Made by a program: the position numbers and the translations under genes. A model generated the notes under the pieces. That model saw only the letters and a list, made by a program, of their open reading frames with translations. It did not search any database and was not told the origin of the DNA. A DNA stretch of 64,000 nt from positions 70,314-134,313 of the forward strand of contig NZ_NPDL01000011.1 of assembly GCF_002811475.1 (NCBI RefSeq), written 5' to 3'. Numbering within the stretch: the first letter of the stretch is position 1; the number at the start of each line of letters is the position of its first letter. Shown in pieces: positions 18,572-26,523 of the stretch. Source of the stretch: Leptospira hartskeerlii (GTDB lineage: Bacteria; Spirochaetota; Leptospiria; Leptospirales; Leptospiraceae).

Positions 18572-20380
18572 ATGGGAAAAAATTTCCTAAAACTTTTTCC
18601 ACAAATCCCGCTTCGATTCGGACTAACATTTCTTCTCCTCTTTCTAACTTTGGGAGAAGGTAAAGCAGGCGAAACCGGTTCCAAAGTTTCTGCAGTTTCT
18701 CCTAATCTAAAAGTTAATTCGGCCCTTCAAAAAAATATTTGGGATGATCTCACACCTGAGGTTTTAGCTGATCTTGGAAATTTAGGTTTTCCAATGGAGA
18801 TGGAAACTCCCATCTCAGGTTCCTATGCAGAATATAGAGTACATCATCTTCATATGGGTTGCGATTTTAAAACATTCCATACGAACGGGATCTCCGCCAT
18901 TTCCCCATTTCAAGGATATATAGAATCGATCGGACAATCCACAAAAGGATATGGTTCGAATATAATTTTAAGATCTTCCGGTTCTAATTTAAAGGCAAAG
19001 TTTGCTCACTTACTGGACTTCAAAGGTTTCAGAAAGGATTTAGATCTACTGAGGGAAGCATTGGCATTACTCAGCGGTGGAGAATTTCAGGTAAAACTTT
19101 CTCCCGGTTCCTATAATCTCCCTAAAGGAGAAAATATTGCAAGGCTCGGAGAGTCGGGCTCAGGCGTCAGCCATCTACATTTTGAATTACATTTACCTAA
19201 TGGAACATTAAACCCTCTCCCCTATTTACCTTTGAGGGGAAAAGACAGATATTCTCCCGAACTTTTGCTATTATACGTGGACTCAGAAGATGGAGTGCAG
19301 GCCAGATTACCTTTAGAAAAAAAGGGAGAAGGTAGATTTGCACTTCCAGGAAATCAAAAACTGAATCTTGCGGGAGGGGTCCGTTTCAGATTGGGAGCCT
19401 ACGACCTAATGACTTCCAGAAACAAAAACAATTTATTCTTCGCAGGCATTTACAAAGACGAGGCTCCCTTATACGAAAGGTCCTTCAGAGGAATGAGCTA
19501 TGAAGAAGCAAGGATCCATCACGATATATTCGACTCAAATCGTTCTTCCTTAAATCCTCCCGTTTATGTTTATAATCTATTCCCTGCAAAAGGACCAAGC
19601 ATAGATCTTAGAAATTTTGAAACAGGAAGTATAGTCAAACTTGTCCTCAAGGCTTCCGATCACGCAGGAAATCATTCCATTCTTCCTTTAGAAATAGAAG
19701 TCGGAACGATAAATTCCAAAAAACCTTCCATTACGAAAACTGAATTCACATCCGCAGATGGGATCTTAAAGATCAAAACTCCAAACAAAACAACGTATGG
19801 CCAAGGTTCTTTAATATTCAAAAAATTGGAAAAACCGGAAGAAGATCTAAAACTTCCGGAAGGACTTAAATCTAAAGCGGCTATTTACGAATTAGAATCT
19901 TCCGATCTTTCTTGGGTGGGAGAAGCGGAACTAACTTGGCGTGGTGCGGCCCTAGGTAAAAAAGATGGGATCTATATCTATGATAAAGCTTCTAAAAAAT
20001 GGTCTGCCCTAAAACAAAAAGGCCAAGCTGGATTAGTCACCAAACTTGGGGCATTAGCAATTCTCACTGATGATGCAAAACCTGCGGTGAATTATCCATA
20101 TCTGATCACAAGAAATAGAAGGATTAAGGGCCAGGAAGAAGAAGGAATCGAAGAAAGATTATACACAGTTTCCGACACAGGCTCCGGCTATGCAGGCGGA
20201 GCAGAAGTTTTACTCGAAGGAGAAGTTTACCCAAGTGAGTTCGATGCGGACCGTAAAATGCTAATCGTCAAATTTCCCAAAACTTTCTCCGCTTGGAAAA
20301 AGTATATGCTACTCCAGATCCGAATTAAAGACAGAGCAGGAAACTCCTCCGATTGGTTTACAGATTTAGTGAGATTTTAG
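18572..20380 (+). CDS. Exported M23-family (LytM-type) metallopeptidase
   Basis: The chosen ATG gives a signal peptide with a Lys-rich start and a hydrophobic core ending near G-E-G-K-A-G; the longer frame back to 18431 would overlap the divergent lipoprotein gene and hide the signal. The LytM/M23 zinc motifs are present: H-L-H-M-G-C-D (H-x3-D) in the first quarter and S-H-L-H-F-E-L (H-x-H) later. The C-terminal 350 residues look beta-rich, with no obvious catalytic motif. Such enzymes cut peptidoglycan cross-bridges or, when degenerate, activate amidases; here the zinc ligands are intact. No ribosome binding site is evident, so the start is uncertain. Confidence 0.85.
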   Translation: MGKNFLKLFPQIPLRFGLTFLLLFLTLGEGKAGETGSKVSAVSPNLKVNSALQKNIWDDLTPEVLADLGNLGFPMEMETPISGSYAEYRVHHLHMGCDFKTFHTNGISAISPFQGYIESIGQSTKGYGSNIILRSSGSNLKAKFAHLLDFKGFRKDLDLLREALALLSGGEFQVKLSPGSYNLPKGENIARLGESGSGVSHLHFELHLPNGTLNPLPYLPLRGKDRYSPELLLLYVDSEDGVQARLPLEKKGEGRFALPGNQKLNLAGGVRFRLGAYDLMTSRNKNNLFFAGIYKDEAPLYERSFRGMSYEEARIHHDIFDSNRSSLNPPVYVYNLFPAKGPSIDLRNFETGSIVKLVLKASDHAGNHSILPLEIEVGTINSKKPSITKTEFTSADGILKIKTPNKTTYGQGSLIFKKLEKPEEDLKLPEGLKSKAAIYELESSDLSWVGEAELTWRGAALGKKDGIYIYDKASKKWSALKQKGQAGLVTKLGALAILTDDAKPAVNYPYLITRNRRIKGQEEEGIEERLYTVSDTGSGYAGGAEVLLEGEVYPSEFDADRKMLIVKFPKTFSAWKKYMLLQIRIKDRAGNSSDWFTDLVRF

Positions 20381-20394
20381 TTCCTTATAAATAA

Positions 20395-20420
20395 AAAGCC
20401 CCGCGACTCCGCAGGGCTTT
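20395..20420 (-). terminator. Terminator between convergent M23 peptidase and GreA-like genes
   Basis: AAAGCCC / GGGCTTT arms with an inner GCG / CGC pairing and one mismatch. On the minus strand it is followed by TTTTTATTTAT, so it best serves the GreA-like gene; it may also stop the + strand gene that ends 14 bp before it. Confidence 0.88.
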
Positions 20421-20447
20421 AAATTTCAAGATTGGAAAGTGTCTTTC

Positions 20448-23225
20448 TTAGTCTTGATTTTGAAGAGAGTATCTACTGATCTGCAGAACCTTAAATTTGG
20501 TTTCTGCTCCACCAAGATTTAAAGAAGCGTTATCTCCCACTTTTTTACCTAAAAGAGACTTAGCAAGCGGCGACTGATAAGAAATAATATTTTTCTCAGT
20601 ATCCGCGTCCCAAGCTCCCAAGATAGAATAAGTTTGATCTTCTCCGCTGGACTCGTTTTTGAGTTTTACGGTAGTTCCGATATTGATACGATCTGTTTTC
20701 ACGTTGGAAAGATCTAGAACGATCGCAGCCTTGAGCTCCGCTTCCAGCTTTTTGATCTGAGCTTGGAGCTGGACTTGTTTTTCCATAGCGGCTTTGTATT
20801 CCGCGTTCTCTCTTAAGTCCCCTCTTTCCTGAGCCTCTCCGATATCTCTGGAGTTTTCAGGCATCTCAACGTTGACTAAATGATCGAACTCCGCTTTTTT
20901 AGCGTTCAGAGCACGGCGAGTAACGAGAACTGCGTTTTCCGGAATTCTTGCCAGAACATCCTCTTCCTCTTCATCATCATCCTCTTCTTCCCAGATTAGA
21001 TCCGGTTTCAGAGCTCGAATAAGAGACATCAATTTATCCTTTTCAGTCTCTTCGATATAAGGAACTTCTCTATAAAGAGCATACACTTTGCGGATATATT
21101 CCGAGTCTCCGTTTTGGATCGCCTCGCTGATCACAGCTGCGTCGTTTCCGAATAGGATCTCTTGGCAAGTGTTCTTAAGCTTGGTTCCTTTTTCCTCGAT
21201 CTTGTTCAGAGGTTTTAATAAACGAAGAACTCTCAGGATTAGATCCTGTCTAGAAACGTTCATCCATTCTTCTTCCCAAGTTTTGAGAAGGATAGATTTT
21301 GCTACCCAGAGGAATACTTCAGGATTTTCTTTCGCGCGGCTGGATGAGGTTTCGATGAATAAGTTCAGTTCGGCGAACTTTCCGTCAGCTTCCAGAACGG
21401 AAACAACGTATTTATTGTTCTTAACCGGAACTTCAAAAAGAAGACCAACCAGAATATTGACCCAATCAGAATGCGATTTTTTCACTAAGTCTACGAAAGA
21501 CTTTTTGATATCCAAGTTGCTGATCCTAGAAGAATATTCCAGGACCTCTTCTCTTTTCAGAGACTTAACGATCTTGGAAACATCATCCAATTTTTGGTAT
21601 CTTTGGAAATCGTAAGGACTTCCGTCTTCACCTTCCATGGTAGAAGCGACTTCGTCCAGATATAGATACGCAACGATCTTGCGGAATGAGTCGTGAGTTT
21701 GTTCTTCTTCGAAATAATGATGAGCGAAAGTATCGATCGCTGATTCTGCTTCTTCTTTGTTACGAAGCGCTTCGATCGCGATGTCCAGACGTTTTGCAGG
21801 ATCAGTGTTCGCATTGAATTTTTCAGTCAATTCTTCAGCGTAAGTGATCGGTTTTTCTCTATACCAGAGTTCGTCTTTTTTCTTAGGGTTAAAGCCTAGG
21901 TTATCTTCTTTCTTGATAACATTCTTAGCTTTGTTCCACCATTTGGACCAATCAACCACAGGGATAAATTTCCCTGCAATCTCCGCTTTCATTTCGGCAA
22001 CCAACATATGGTTTTCGAAAGAAGTTAATAATTCCTTAAAGAAGCCAGGAACATCGTTCTCAAATAAGGAAACAACGGAAGGCTTGTCCTCATAGAATCT
22101 TACCCAGATATGATCTCCTTTCAGAGGTTTCAAACTGGTGATCGCCATTTGGATGGAAAGTTTATGATTTTTCTTATCTTTGAAATCTACGAAGATGGAA
22201 TCTCCGTTAGGCGAAATAGAAACGATCTTACCTACTCCCCAATTCCTATGAAGAACGTAGTTGCCGGTATCGAATACGATGTTTCTTTCGAAGTTGGAAA
22301 TACAAACCTTAACAGGTTTTCTGTTATTTCCTAACTCGGACATTTTTAAGAAATCTTCCAACAAGCTGTGGTTGGCATATTTCAGTTTATAAACTCTAAT
22401 CAGTTCGTTTCTTGCCTTGTTGGAAACAGGCTCATGATCCAGGATCTTTTTCAGAAGATAGATCACTCTGTCCCAATCTTCAGTGATCTTAAATGGCTCA
22501 ACTAATGGATAAAGGTAACCTGCAAGACGGGTCTTTTCACGGTGACCTAAAAGGATACGTTCTATCTTTTCAACGAATTGGATATCATCGTGGCTGTTGG
22601 AAACAAAGATAGGCCAGATCTCTTCGAATTGTACGTATTCTTTGGTTTTTGCAAAAGTTTCGATCGCTTGTTTTAGATATGCGACTGCCTTTTCTTTGTT
22701 TTCATCAAGAATTGCTAATGCGTATTTTTTAGCGATTTCCGGGTTCTTGCGATCTTGTTTTGCAAGTTTTTCCAGGATAGGTTTAAGCTCTTTATTCTTC
22801 TTTAGTTTTTCAAGAGCTTCCGCTTTGAAACGAAGAGCGTAACGATCCTCTCCGAATTTTAAAATATTGTCAGTGATATGTTCAATGATGACCCATTTGC
22901 TGGCTTGCTTAAAAGAATCCAGTAGAGTCTTGAAATAAGAAGCAGCGTCTATACTTCCTTTTTGTAGTCCGAGTAATCCAAGCATGTATCTTGCGGAAAT
23001 ACTTTCAGGATGATCAGCAAGATGTTCTTCCAATTTTGTTTTGGCAGAATCTATAAGTCCGGATGATTGAAAGGATTCTATAAGATCGTCGTAAATTTTA
23101 AATTTAGATGCTGGAATGGAATTTGCGTCCGAGCGTACATAAATCTCCTCGTTGAAAAGAGAAGTCAGCTTGTCCAGTTCGCTGGCAGGCTTAGTTTCCG
23201 CGGTTGTCGCAGTTTCGTTAGACAT
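20448..23225 (-). CDS. Giant GreA-type transcript cleavage factor with N-terminal repeat region
   Basis: About 925 residues. The last about 160 are a complete GreA/GreB: a coiled coil with the catalytic tip G-D-L-R-E-N-A-E-Y (acidic pair D-x-x-E intact), then the FKBP-like globular domain. The first about 400 residues are helical and TPR-like, followed by a middle domain and an acidic stretch E-E-E-D-D-D-E-E-E-E just before the GreA part. Borrelia encodes a GreA of similar size, so this is a spirochaete architecture; E. coli GreA has only about 158 residues. It should rescue backtracked RNA polymerase. The start is the ATG at 23225 with GGAG eight bases upstream. Confidence 0.9.
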   Translation of the reverse strand: MSNETATTAETKPASELDKLTSLFNEEIYVRSDANSIPASKFKIYDDLIESFQSSGLIDSAKTKLEEHLADHPESISARYMLGLLGLQKGSIDAASYFKTLLDSFKQASKWVIIEHITDNILKFGEDRYALRFKAEALEKLKKNKELKPILEKLAKQDRKNPEIAKKYALAILDENKEKAVAYLKQAIETFAKTKEYVQFEEIWPIFVSNSHDDIQFVEKIERILLGHREKTRLAGYLYPLVEPFKITEDWDRVIYLLKKILDHEPVSNKARNELIRVYKLKYANHSLLEDFLKMSELGNNRKPVKVCISNFERNIVFDTGNYVLHRNWGVGKIVSISPNGDSIFVDFKDKKNHKLSIQMAITSLKPLKGDHIWVRFYEDKPSVVSLFENDVPGFFKELLTSFENHMLVAEMKAEIAGKFIPVVDWSKWWNKAKNVIKKEDNLGFNPKKKDELWYREKPITYAEELTEKFNANTDPAKRLDIAIEALRNKEEAESAIDTFAHHYFEEEQTHDSFRKIVAYLYLDEVASTMEGEDGSPYDFQRYQKLDDVSKIVKSLKREEVLEYSSRISNLDIKKSFVDLVKKSHSDWVNILVGLLFEVPVKNNKYVVSVLEADGKFAELNLFIETSSSRAKENPEVFLWVAKSILLKTWEEEWMNVSRQDLILRVLRLLKPLNKIEEKGTKLKNTCQEILFGNDAAVISEAIQNGDSEYIRKVYALYREVPYIEETEKDKLMSLIRALKPDLIWEEEDDDEEEEDVLARIPENAVLVTRRALNAKKAEFDHLVNVEMPENSRDIGEAQERGDLRENAEYKAAMEKQVQLQAQIKKLEAELKAAIVLDLSNVKTDRINIGTTVKLKNESSGEDQTYSILGAWDADTEKNIISYQSPLAKSLLGKKVGDNASLNLGGAETKFKVLQISRYSLQNQD

Positions 23226-23237
23226 AGGAATTACTCC

Positions 23238-23252
23238 GCCGACGGGGTCGGC
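23238..23252 (-). promoter_or_regulatory. Small hairpin abutting the GreA-like ribosome binding site
   Basis: A 6-bp perfect stem GCCGAC / GTCGGC with a 3-nt loop ends exactly where the GGAG of the ribosome binding site begins on the minus strand. It could modulate initiation; this is inference from position only. Confidence 0.35.
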
Positions 23253-23309
23253 ATTCAAAAATAGGTTCGGATGGGCGGTTTTTTGTCTCTTAAGAGCCCT
23301 TTCAGATCA

Positions 23310-23337
23310 ATTATAGCAGCTTAGGCTTATACGTAAA
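23310..23337 (-). promoter_or_regulatory. Probable sigma-70 type promoter of the GreA-like gene
   Basis: On the minus strand a perfect -10 TATAAT (23315-23310) is preceded at 16 bases by TTTACG (23337-23332). This places the transcription start about 80 bases before the ATG. Two direct copies of CTTAGGCTT(A/G)TAC (+ strand, 23320-23332 and 23350-23362), 30 bp apart, overlap the spacer and the region just upstream. Confidence 0.6.
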
Positions 23338-23434
23338 CTAGAATTTGGACTTAGGCTTGTACAGGTGCTGTTTCGCTATTACTTAGGTGAGAATTCGTAA
23401 GAAAAACGCCAGATTTTCATAACAGAGAAACAAA

Positions 23435-23458
23435 AAACGCGGGAAGGTTCCCGCGTTT
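23435..23458 (-). terminator. Terminator of the flagellar sheath operon
   Basis: A perfect 11-bp stem (AAACGCGGGAA / TTCCCGCGTTT) with a 2-base spacer at its centre, followed on the minus strand by TTTGTTTCT. It lies 27 bp after the flaA1 stop codon. Confidence 0.93.
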
Positions 23459-23484
23459 CATTAGAGTCGGATTGTGAGAAAGGC

Positions 23485-24423
23485 TTACTTGCCGTTTCCA
23501 CCTTCACATTCTTTCTCAGCTTTCACTTTTAACATCTTATCCAACTTACGCTTAGAGCGGCAGTCATCCGCATCGAAGTCGATAGAAGCTCCGTCGAAGT
23601 GAACTTCGAATACGTCGGAAAGAACTCTTAGCTCGTCAAAGAAAAGGTAAACAGTTTCTCCACTCGTATCGTTACGAGAGCGAATTTTAAATTGTTTGAA
23701 TACAAGTGTCTTAACCTGAGGGTAAGAATTTACGTCTTGAGGAACTCCCGGAGGAATTTCAAAAGTAAGAGGTCTCCAACCGATAAAGTCCAGATCTCCG
23801 AATTGGAAGATATGAGAATCACCTTTCCAATCTTCTAACCAACCCTCTAGGTTGTACTCGTTACCACGACCGCAAACCCAAACAGAAACCGCCTTTACGA
23901 TCCCTGGGAATTCAACACCATAGATCTTGAATTCTTTTCTTTTGTTGTTCGCGTCTAAGTAAGCCATTTTACGAGTGATCTCGTATTCTGGTGTGCGAGG
24001 GGGACGGATACTGACAGAGTTATCTCCTGGGAAAGTGAAAGCAAACTTCACTCCCAAAACTTTTCCGGTTCCAGCATCTACGTTCTTGATGTCTCCAGGT
24101 TTTCCGGGAAGAAGTTTAACTTCTCTCAATGCTTGTGCATTAGAAGCTGTAGGCTGGTACTGTCCCTGCTGCCCTTGAGGAACTTGTGTATCCTTATCTG
24201 TGGATACTTCCCAACCGTAAGGAGCAGAACCTGGAGGATTGTCCCAGGATTCTACAGTGATGGAGCGTAACTCCATCCCGCTTACGTCGATACCGGTAGG
24301 AGTCTCGATCCCGCCTTTTTTCTTTTTGATAAATTGCGCGCTCACAGTCCCGAGAAGAAGGATGGAAGAAATACCTACTACTACTGCCGCGGTGATTTTA
24401 GTTTTTTTGCTGAGGTTTTTCAT
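23485..24423 (-). CDS. flaA1: Periplasmic flagellar sheath protein FlaA (FlaA1-like)
   Basis: 312 residues with an N-terminal export signal ([19 protein letters not shown]) ending near V-S-A-Q. The body has the FlaA pattern, with a [10 protein letters not shown] segment and a W-R-P-L-T-F-E-I-P strand equivalent to those in the neighbouring paralogue. FlaA proteins coat the periplasmic flagellar filament of spirochaetes and shape the cell's motility. It follows the other flaA gene by 18 bp. I name it flaA1 because published Leptospira work describes flaA2 upstream of flaA1; numbering by eye is tentative. It has a Gln-rich insertion near residue 85 and a Lys-rich C-terminus. Confidence 0.85.
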   Translation of the reverse strand: MKNLSKKTKITAAVVVGISSILLLGTVSAQFIKKKKGGIETPTGIDVSGMELRSITVESWDNPPGSAPYGWEVSTDKDTQVPQGQQGQYQPTASNAQALREVKLLPGKPGDIKNVDAGTGKVLGVKFAFTFPGDNSVSIRPPRTPEYEITRKMAYLDANNKRKEFKIYGVEFPGIVKAVSVWVCGRGNEYNLEGWLEDWKGDSHIFQFGDLDFIGWRPLTFEIPPGVPQDVNSYPQVKTLVFKQFKIRSRNDTSGETVYLFFDELRVLSDVFEVHFDGASIDFDADDCRSKRKLDKMLKVKAEKECEGGNGK

Positions 24424-24441
24424 ACGTGTCCTACCGGAAGA

Positions 24442-25155
24442 TCACCAATTGTCCTTAATTTCAGAACCAGGATACTTCGTATCAGATTTATCGGCACGAA
24501 CTTCCAAATCATCTACATAAAAGTAGAAGCTTCCGCCCACTTCATGAACATCAGATGTCACGAAAATGGAAACGAATCTTAGGTTCTTGTCCAATAATGC
24601 AAATCTGGTACTTTGAGGAACAAATCCCGGAACAGTTGCAGTTAACTTTCTCCAACCGAAATAATCCAAGCGACCCATTCTGATATTATGGGTTTTTCCT
24701 CTATAGTCTCTCAGTTTAACGAATAGAGTATGACGGAATTTTCTTCCCAAAGCCCAAATAGAGACCTGACGAGCTTTTCCTTTTACGATATATTCGTGAG
24801 GAGGAAAAACTTCTACTCTGTCAAAACCTCTATCGGTATAATGAGTTTTGATGCCGAGGATATGGTTCTTTTCTAATTGGTCTCCACCATTATCCGGAAC
24901 AGTATTCTCATCGAATACGTCTCGGATCAGACCTCTTTGAACCATCTTAAGAGTTTTAGTCTCTCCCAGGGGAGTAGTAGACTTAGCTCTCCAGTCTTCG
25001 GACTCCTCGAAGTTTTCGAGTATAATTTTCTCGAGGGGATCCGGTGCTTGGCCGCCTTGGCCGCCTTGGTTCCCTCCCGCTGGCTGCTGACCGGAAGTCC
25101 CGGTAATCGCCAAGAAAAAGAGAACGCTAGCTAATAAGTACGTCTTTTTCCCCAT
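24442..25155 (-). CDS. flaA2: Periplasmic flagellar sheath protein FlaA (FlaA2-like)
   Basis: About 237 residues from the ATG at 25155, which has AGGAG eight bases upstream and begins a clear signal peptide (M-G-K-K-T-Y-L-L-A-S-V-L-F-F-L); the longer frame to 25227 would bury that signal. A Gly/Gln-rich stretch follows the signal. The mature domain shares V-S-I-W-A-L-G-R-K-F and F-G-W-R-K-L-T with its downstream paralogue. It should be a filament sheath subunit. It is the middle gene of a three-gene operon that starts with a PUR-domain protein and ends at the terminator after flaA1. Confidence 0.85.
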   Translation of the reverse strand: MGKKTYLLASVLFFLAITGTSGQQPAGGNQGGQGGQAPDPLEKIILENFEESEDWRAKSTTPLGETKTLKMVQRGLIRDVFDENTVPDNGGDQLEKNHILGIKTHYTDRGFDRVEVFPPHEYIVKGKARQVSIWALGRKFRHTLFVKLRDYRGKTHNIRMGRLDYFGWRKLTATVPGFVPQSTRFALLDKNLRFVSIFVTSDVHEVGGSFYFYVDDLEVRADKSDTKYPGSEIKDNW

Positions 25156-25189
25156 GAGAACATCTCCTAAAGATTTAGTGCAATCCAAT

Positions 25190-25423
25190 CTAATTCTGAG
25201 AGGGAGGGATGTCCGTAACTTCTCCATCCTGAATCAGGCCTTGGAATTTACGTAATACCTCGATCATCTTTCCGACACCTTCTGCCGGAATGAATATGGA
25301 AGATTTTTTGCTATTGGACCATTCGGAAACTTTTAAGTAGTATCCGTTCTCGTTCCGTTTTAGATCTACCAGAAACTTTTTGTTCTGGGTAGCGACCTTC
25401 TCCGTTAGGATTTCGGGGTCCAA
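25190..25423 (-). CDS. PUR-domain (PurA-like) single-stranded nucleic-acid-binding protein
   Basis: 77 residues. K-K-F-L-V-D-L-K-R-N-E-N-G-Y-Y-L-K-V-S-E followed by I-F-I-P-A-E-G-V-G-K-M-I-E matches one PUR repeat: a beta sheet with N-x-x-G-x-Y and then a helix after the I-x-I-P strand. Bacterial PUR proteins such as Borrelia BpuR bind RNA and DNA as dimers and act as post-transcriptional regulators. The start is a TTG with a strong AAGGAG eight bases upstream. The stop lies 34 bp before flaA2 with no terminator between, so it is probably cotranscribed with the sheath genes. Confidence 0.8.
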   Translation of the reverse strand: MDPEILTEKVATQNKKFLVDLKRNENGYYLKVSEWSNSKKSSIFIPAEGVGKMIEVLRKFQGLIQDGEVTDIPPSQN

Positions 25424-25447
25424 ATAGATTTCTCCTTCCCGTCTCTG

Positions 25448-25476
25448 TGTATAAATATCGGTAGCCTAAGTTCCAA
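25448..25476 (-). promoter_or_regulatory. Candidate promoter of the PUR-flaA2-flaA1 operon
   Basis: On the minus strand TTGGAA (25476-25471) and TATACA (25453-25448) are separated by 17 bases. Transcription would begin near 25441, giving a short leader that contains the AAGGAG before the TTG start. Each hexamer matches the sigma-70 consensus at four of six positions, so the call is moderate. Confidence 0.4.
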
Positions 25477-25625
25477 AATTAGCCAAGTAAAAAGTTTTTT
25501 GCAGTTCAGGAGAAAAAATTGAAAAAAATGGATCTCCGAGCCGACAAGACTTGCCCTGGGTGAAGGAACTCCTGCACTTTATTGTGGTCATGCCCTGATT
25601 TATGAGACATAATTTCTTTTTTCTC

Positions 25626-25711
25626 CGCACAGAGACCACAGAGTTCACGGGGAGATTTTGTAGGAGTTCCTACAGCTCGAATGTCTCTGTGTTCTCCGTG
25701 AGCTCCGTGCG
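25626..25711. repeat. Intergenic imperfect palindrome with GTAGGAGTTCCTAC core (copy B)
   Basis: Outer arms CGCACAGAGACCACAGAG on the left and CTCCGTGAGCTCCGTGCG on the right pair imperfectly. The centre is TGTAGGAGTTCCTACA (25659-25674). It begins 3 bp after the stop of the membrane protein gene, just as copy A begins 2 bp after a stop. The rest of the gap to the PUR gene (25477-25625) holds no gene that I can support. Confidence 0.85.
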
Positions 25712-25714
25712 AAA

Positions 25715-26518
25715 TTAATGTTTCCTCTTATTCCAAACCAGGATTCCAATGATCCAAATATAGTTTAAAGCGAGAAGGCCCGCAAGCCCAAGAACTCCCA
25801 TATTGAACAAAACTTCTTCCGGATTGGAGATTGGGAGAAGGATCCGAGGATTTTTAGGAAGATCGAAACCGAACTTTTTACAGGCCTCCAGGACTGCTTC
25901 CGCATAATACGAGTTCAATCCTGCAATATTGGAATGGGACAAAGACTGCCCTACTCTCGGGTTCTGCTTCTCCCAATCACATACTTTTTCGGAGAATTGT
26001 GGGCAAACTGCCCAGGTCAGGACCTCGTCACCTTCTTTCCAATCGGAAGAAACCCAGGGTGCCACATGGAAATACAATGTTTTCTTAATAGAACCTGGAG
26101 TAGTCTTAGTGACCTGGTATTTGTATAAAAACTTAGAATCGGTGAATCTATAGATATGAGAATTAGAAACTCCACTTTCTTTCTGAAAGATGGTTTGTTC
26201 CGGAGATTTTAGACCCAGAAAGAAACCGAATGCATGGCTTAAATACAGAGCGGAAACTGGTGCAGAGATAAAGCCCAGGAATAAAGCGAAGAATATACTA
26301 TTCCCGTAAAACTTGGTCAGCCTTAGGGTCATAAAGAACATAGGAAGAAATAAAAAACCAAGGCAGGCGATCGTAGAGATCAATGTCCCGAAAAGGCCGA
26401 TCGGTAAAAAAAGTGCGGCCATTCCGTTTACGAACAATAAACCCAAACCAAGTAATCTCCACGGAGGTTCCGGCTTTTTAGGTCTTTGGTTTTCCCAGTT
26501 TTTGACTAAGGCAAACAT
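25715..26518 (-). CDS. Unknown integral membrane protein with periplasmic domain
   Basis: Not recognised. 267 residues, with three to four hydrophobic helices in the first 110. A soluble region of about 120 residues follows, with a Y-x-Y-x-V strand pattern and two cysteines (T-W-A-V-C-P-Q-F and V-C-D-W) that could form a disulfide. A last helix (G-L-A-G-L-L-A-L-N-Y-I-W-I-I-G-I) lies before a basic tail. The topology suits an inner-membrane protein with one exported domain. It lies 5 bp after the next unknown exported protein and probably shares an operon with it and radA. Confidence 0.6.
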   Translation of the reverse strand: MFALVKNWENQRPKKPEPPWRLLGLGLLFVNGMAALFLPIGLFGTLISTIACLGFLFLPMFFMTLRLTKFYGNSIFFALFLGFISAPVSALYLSHAFGFFLGLKSPEQTIFQKESGVSNSHIYRFTDSKFLYKYQVTKTTPGSIKKTLYFHVAPWVSSDWKEGDEVLTWAVCPQFSEKVCDWEKQNPRVGQSLSHSNIAGLNSYYAEAVLEACKKFGFDLPKNPRILLPISNPEEVLFNMGVLGLAGLLALNYIWIIGILVWNKRKH

Positions 26519-26523
26519 CTCCC

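Noticed and set aside
25466..25648. A 60-codon frame on the minus strand between the PUR gene and the membrane protein
   Set aside because: It has no ribosome binding site, runs into the palindromic repeat and is rich in residues typical of translated non-coding DNA.
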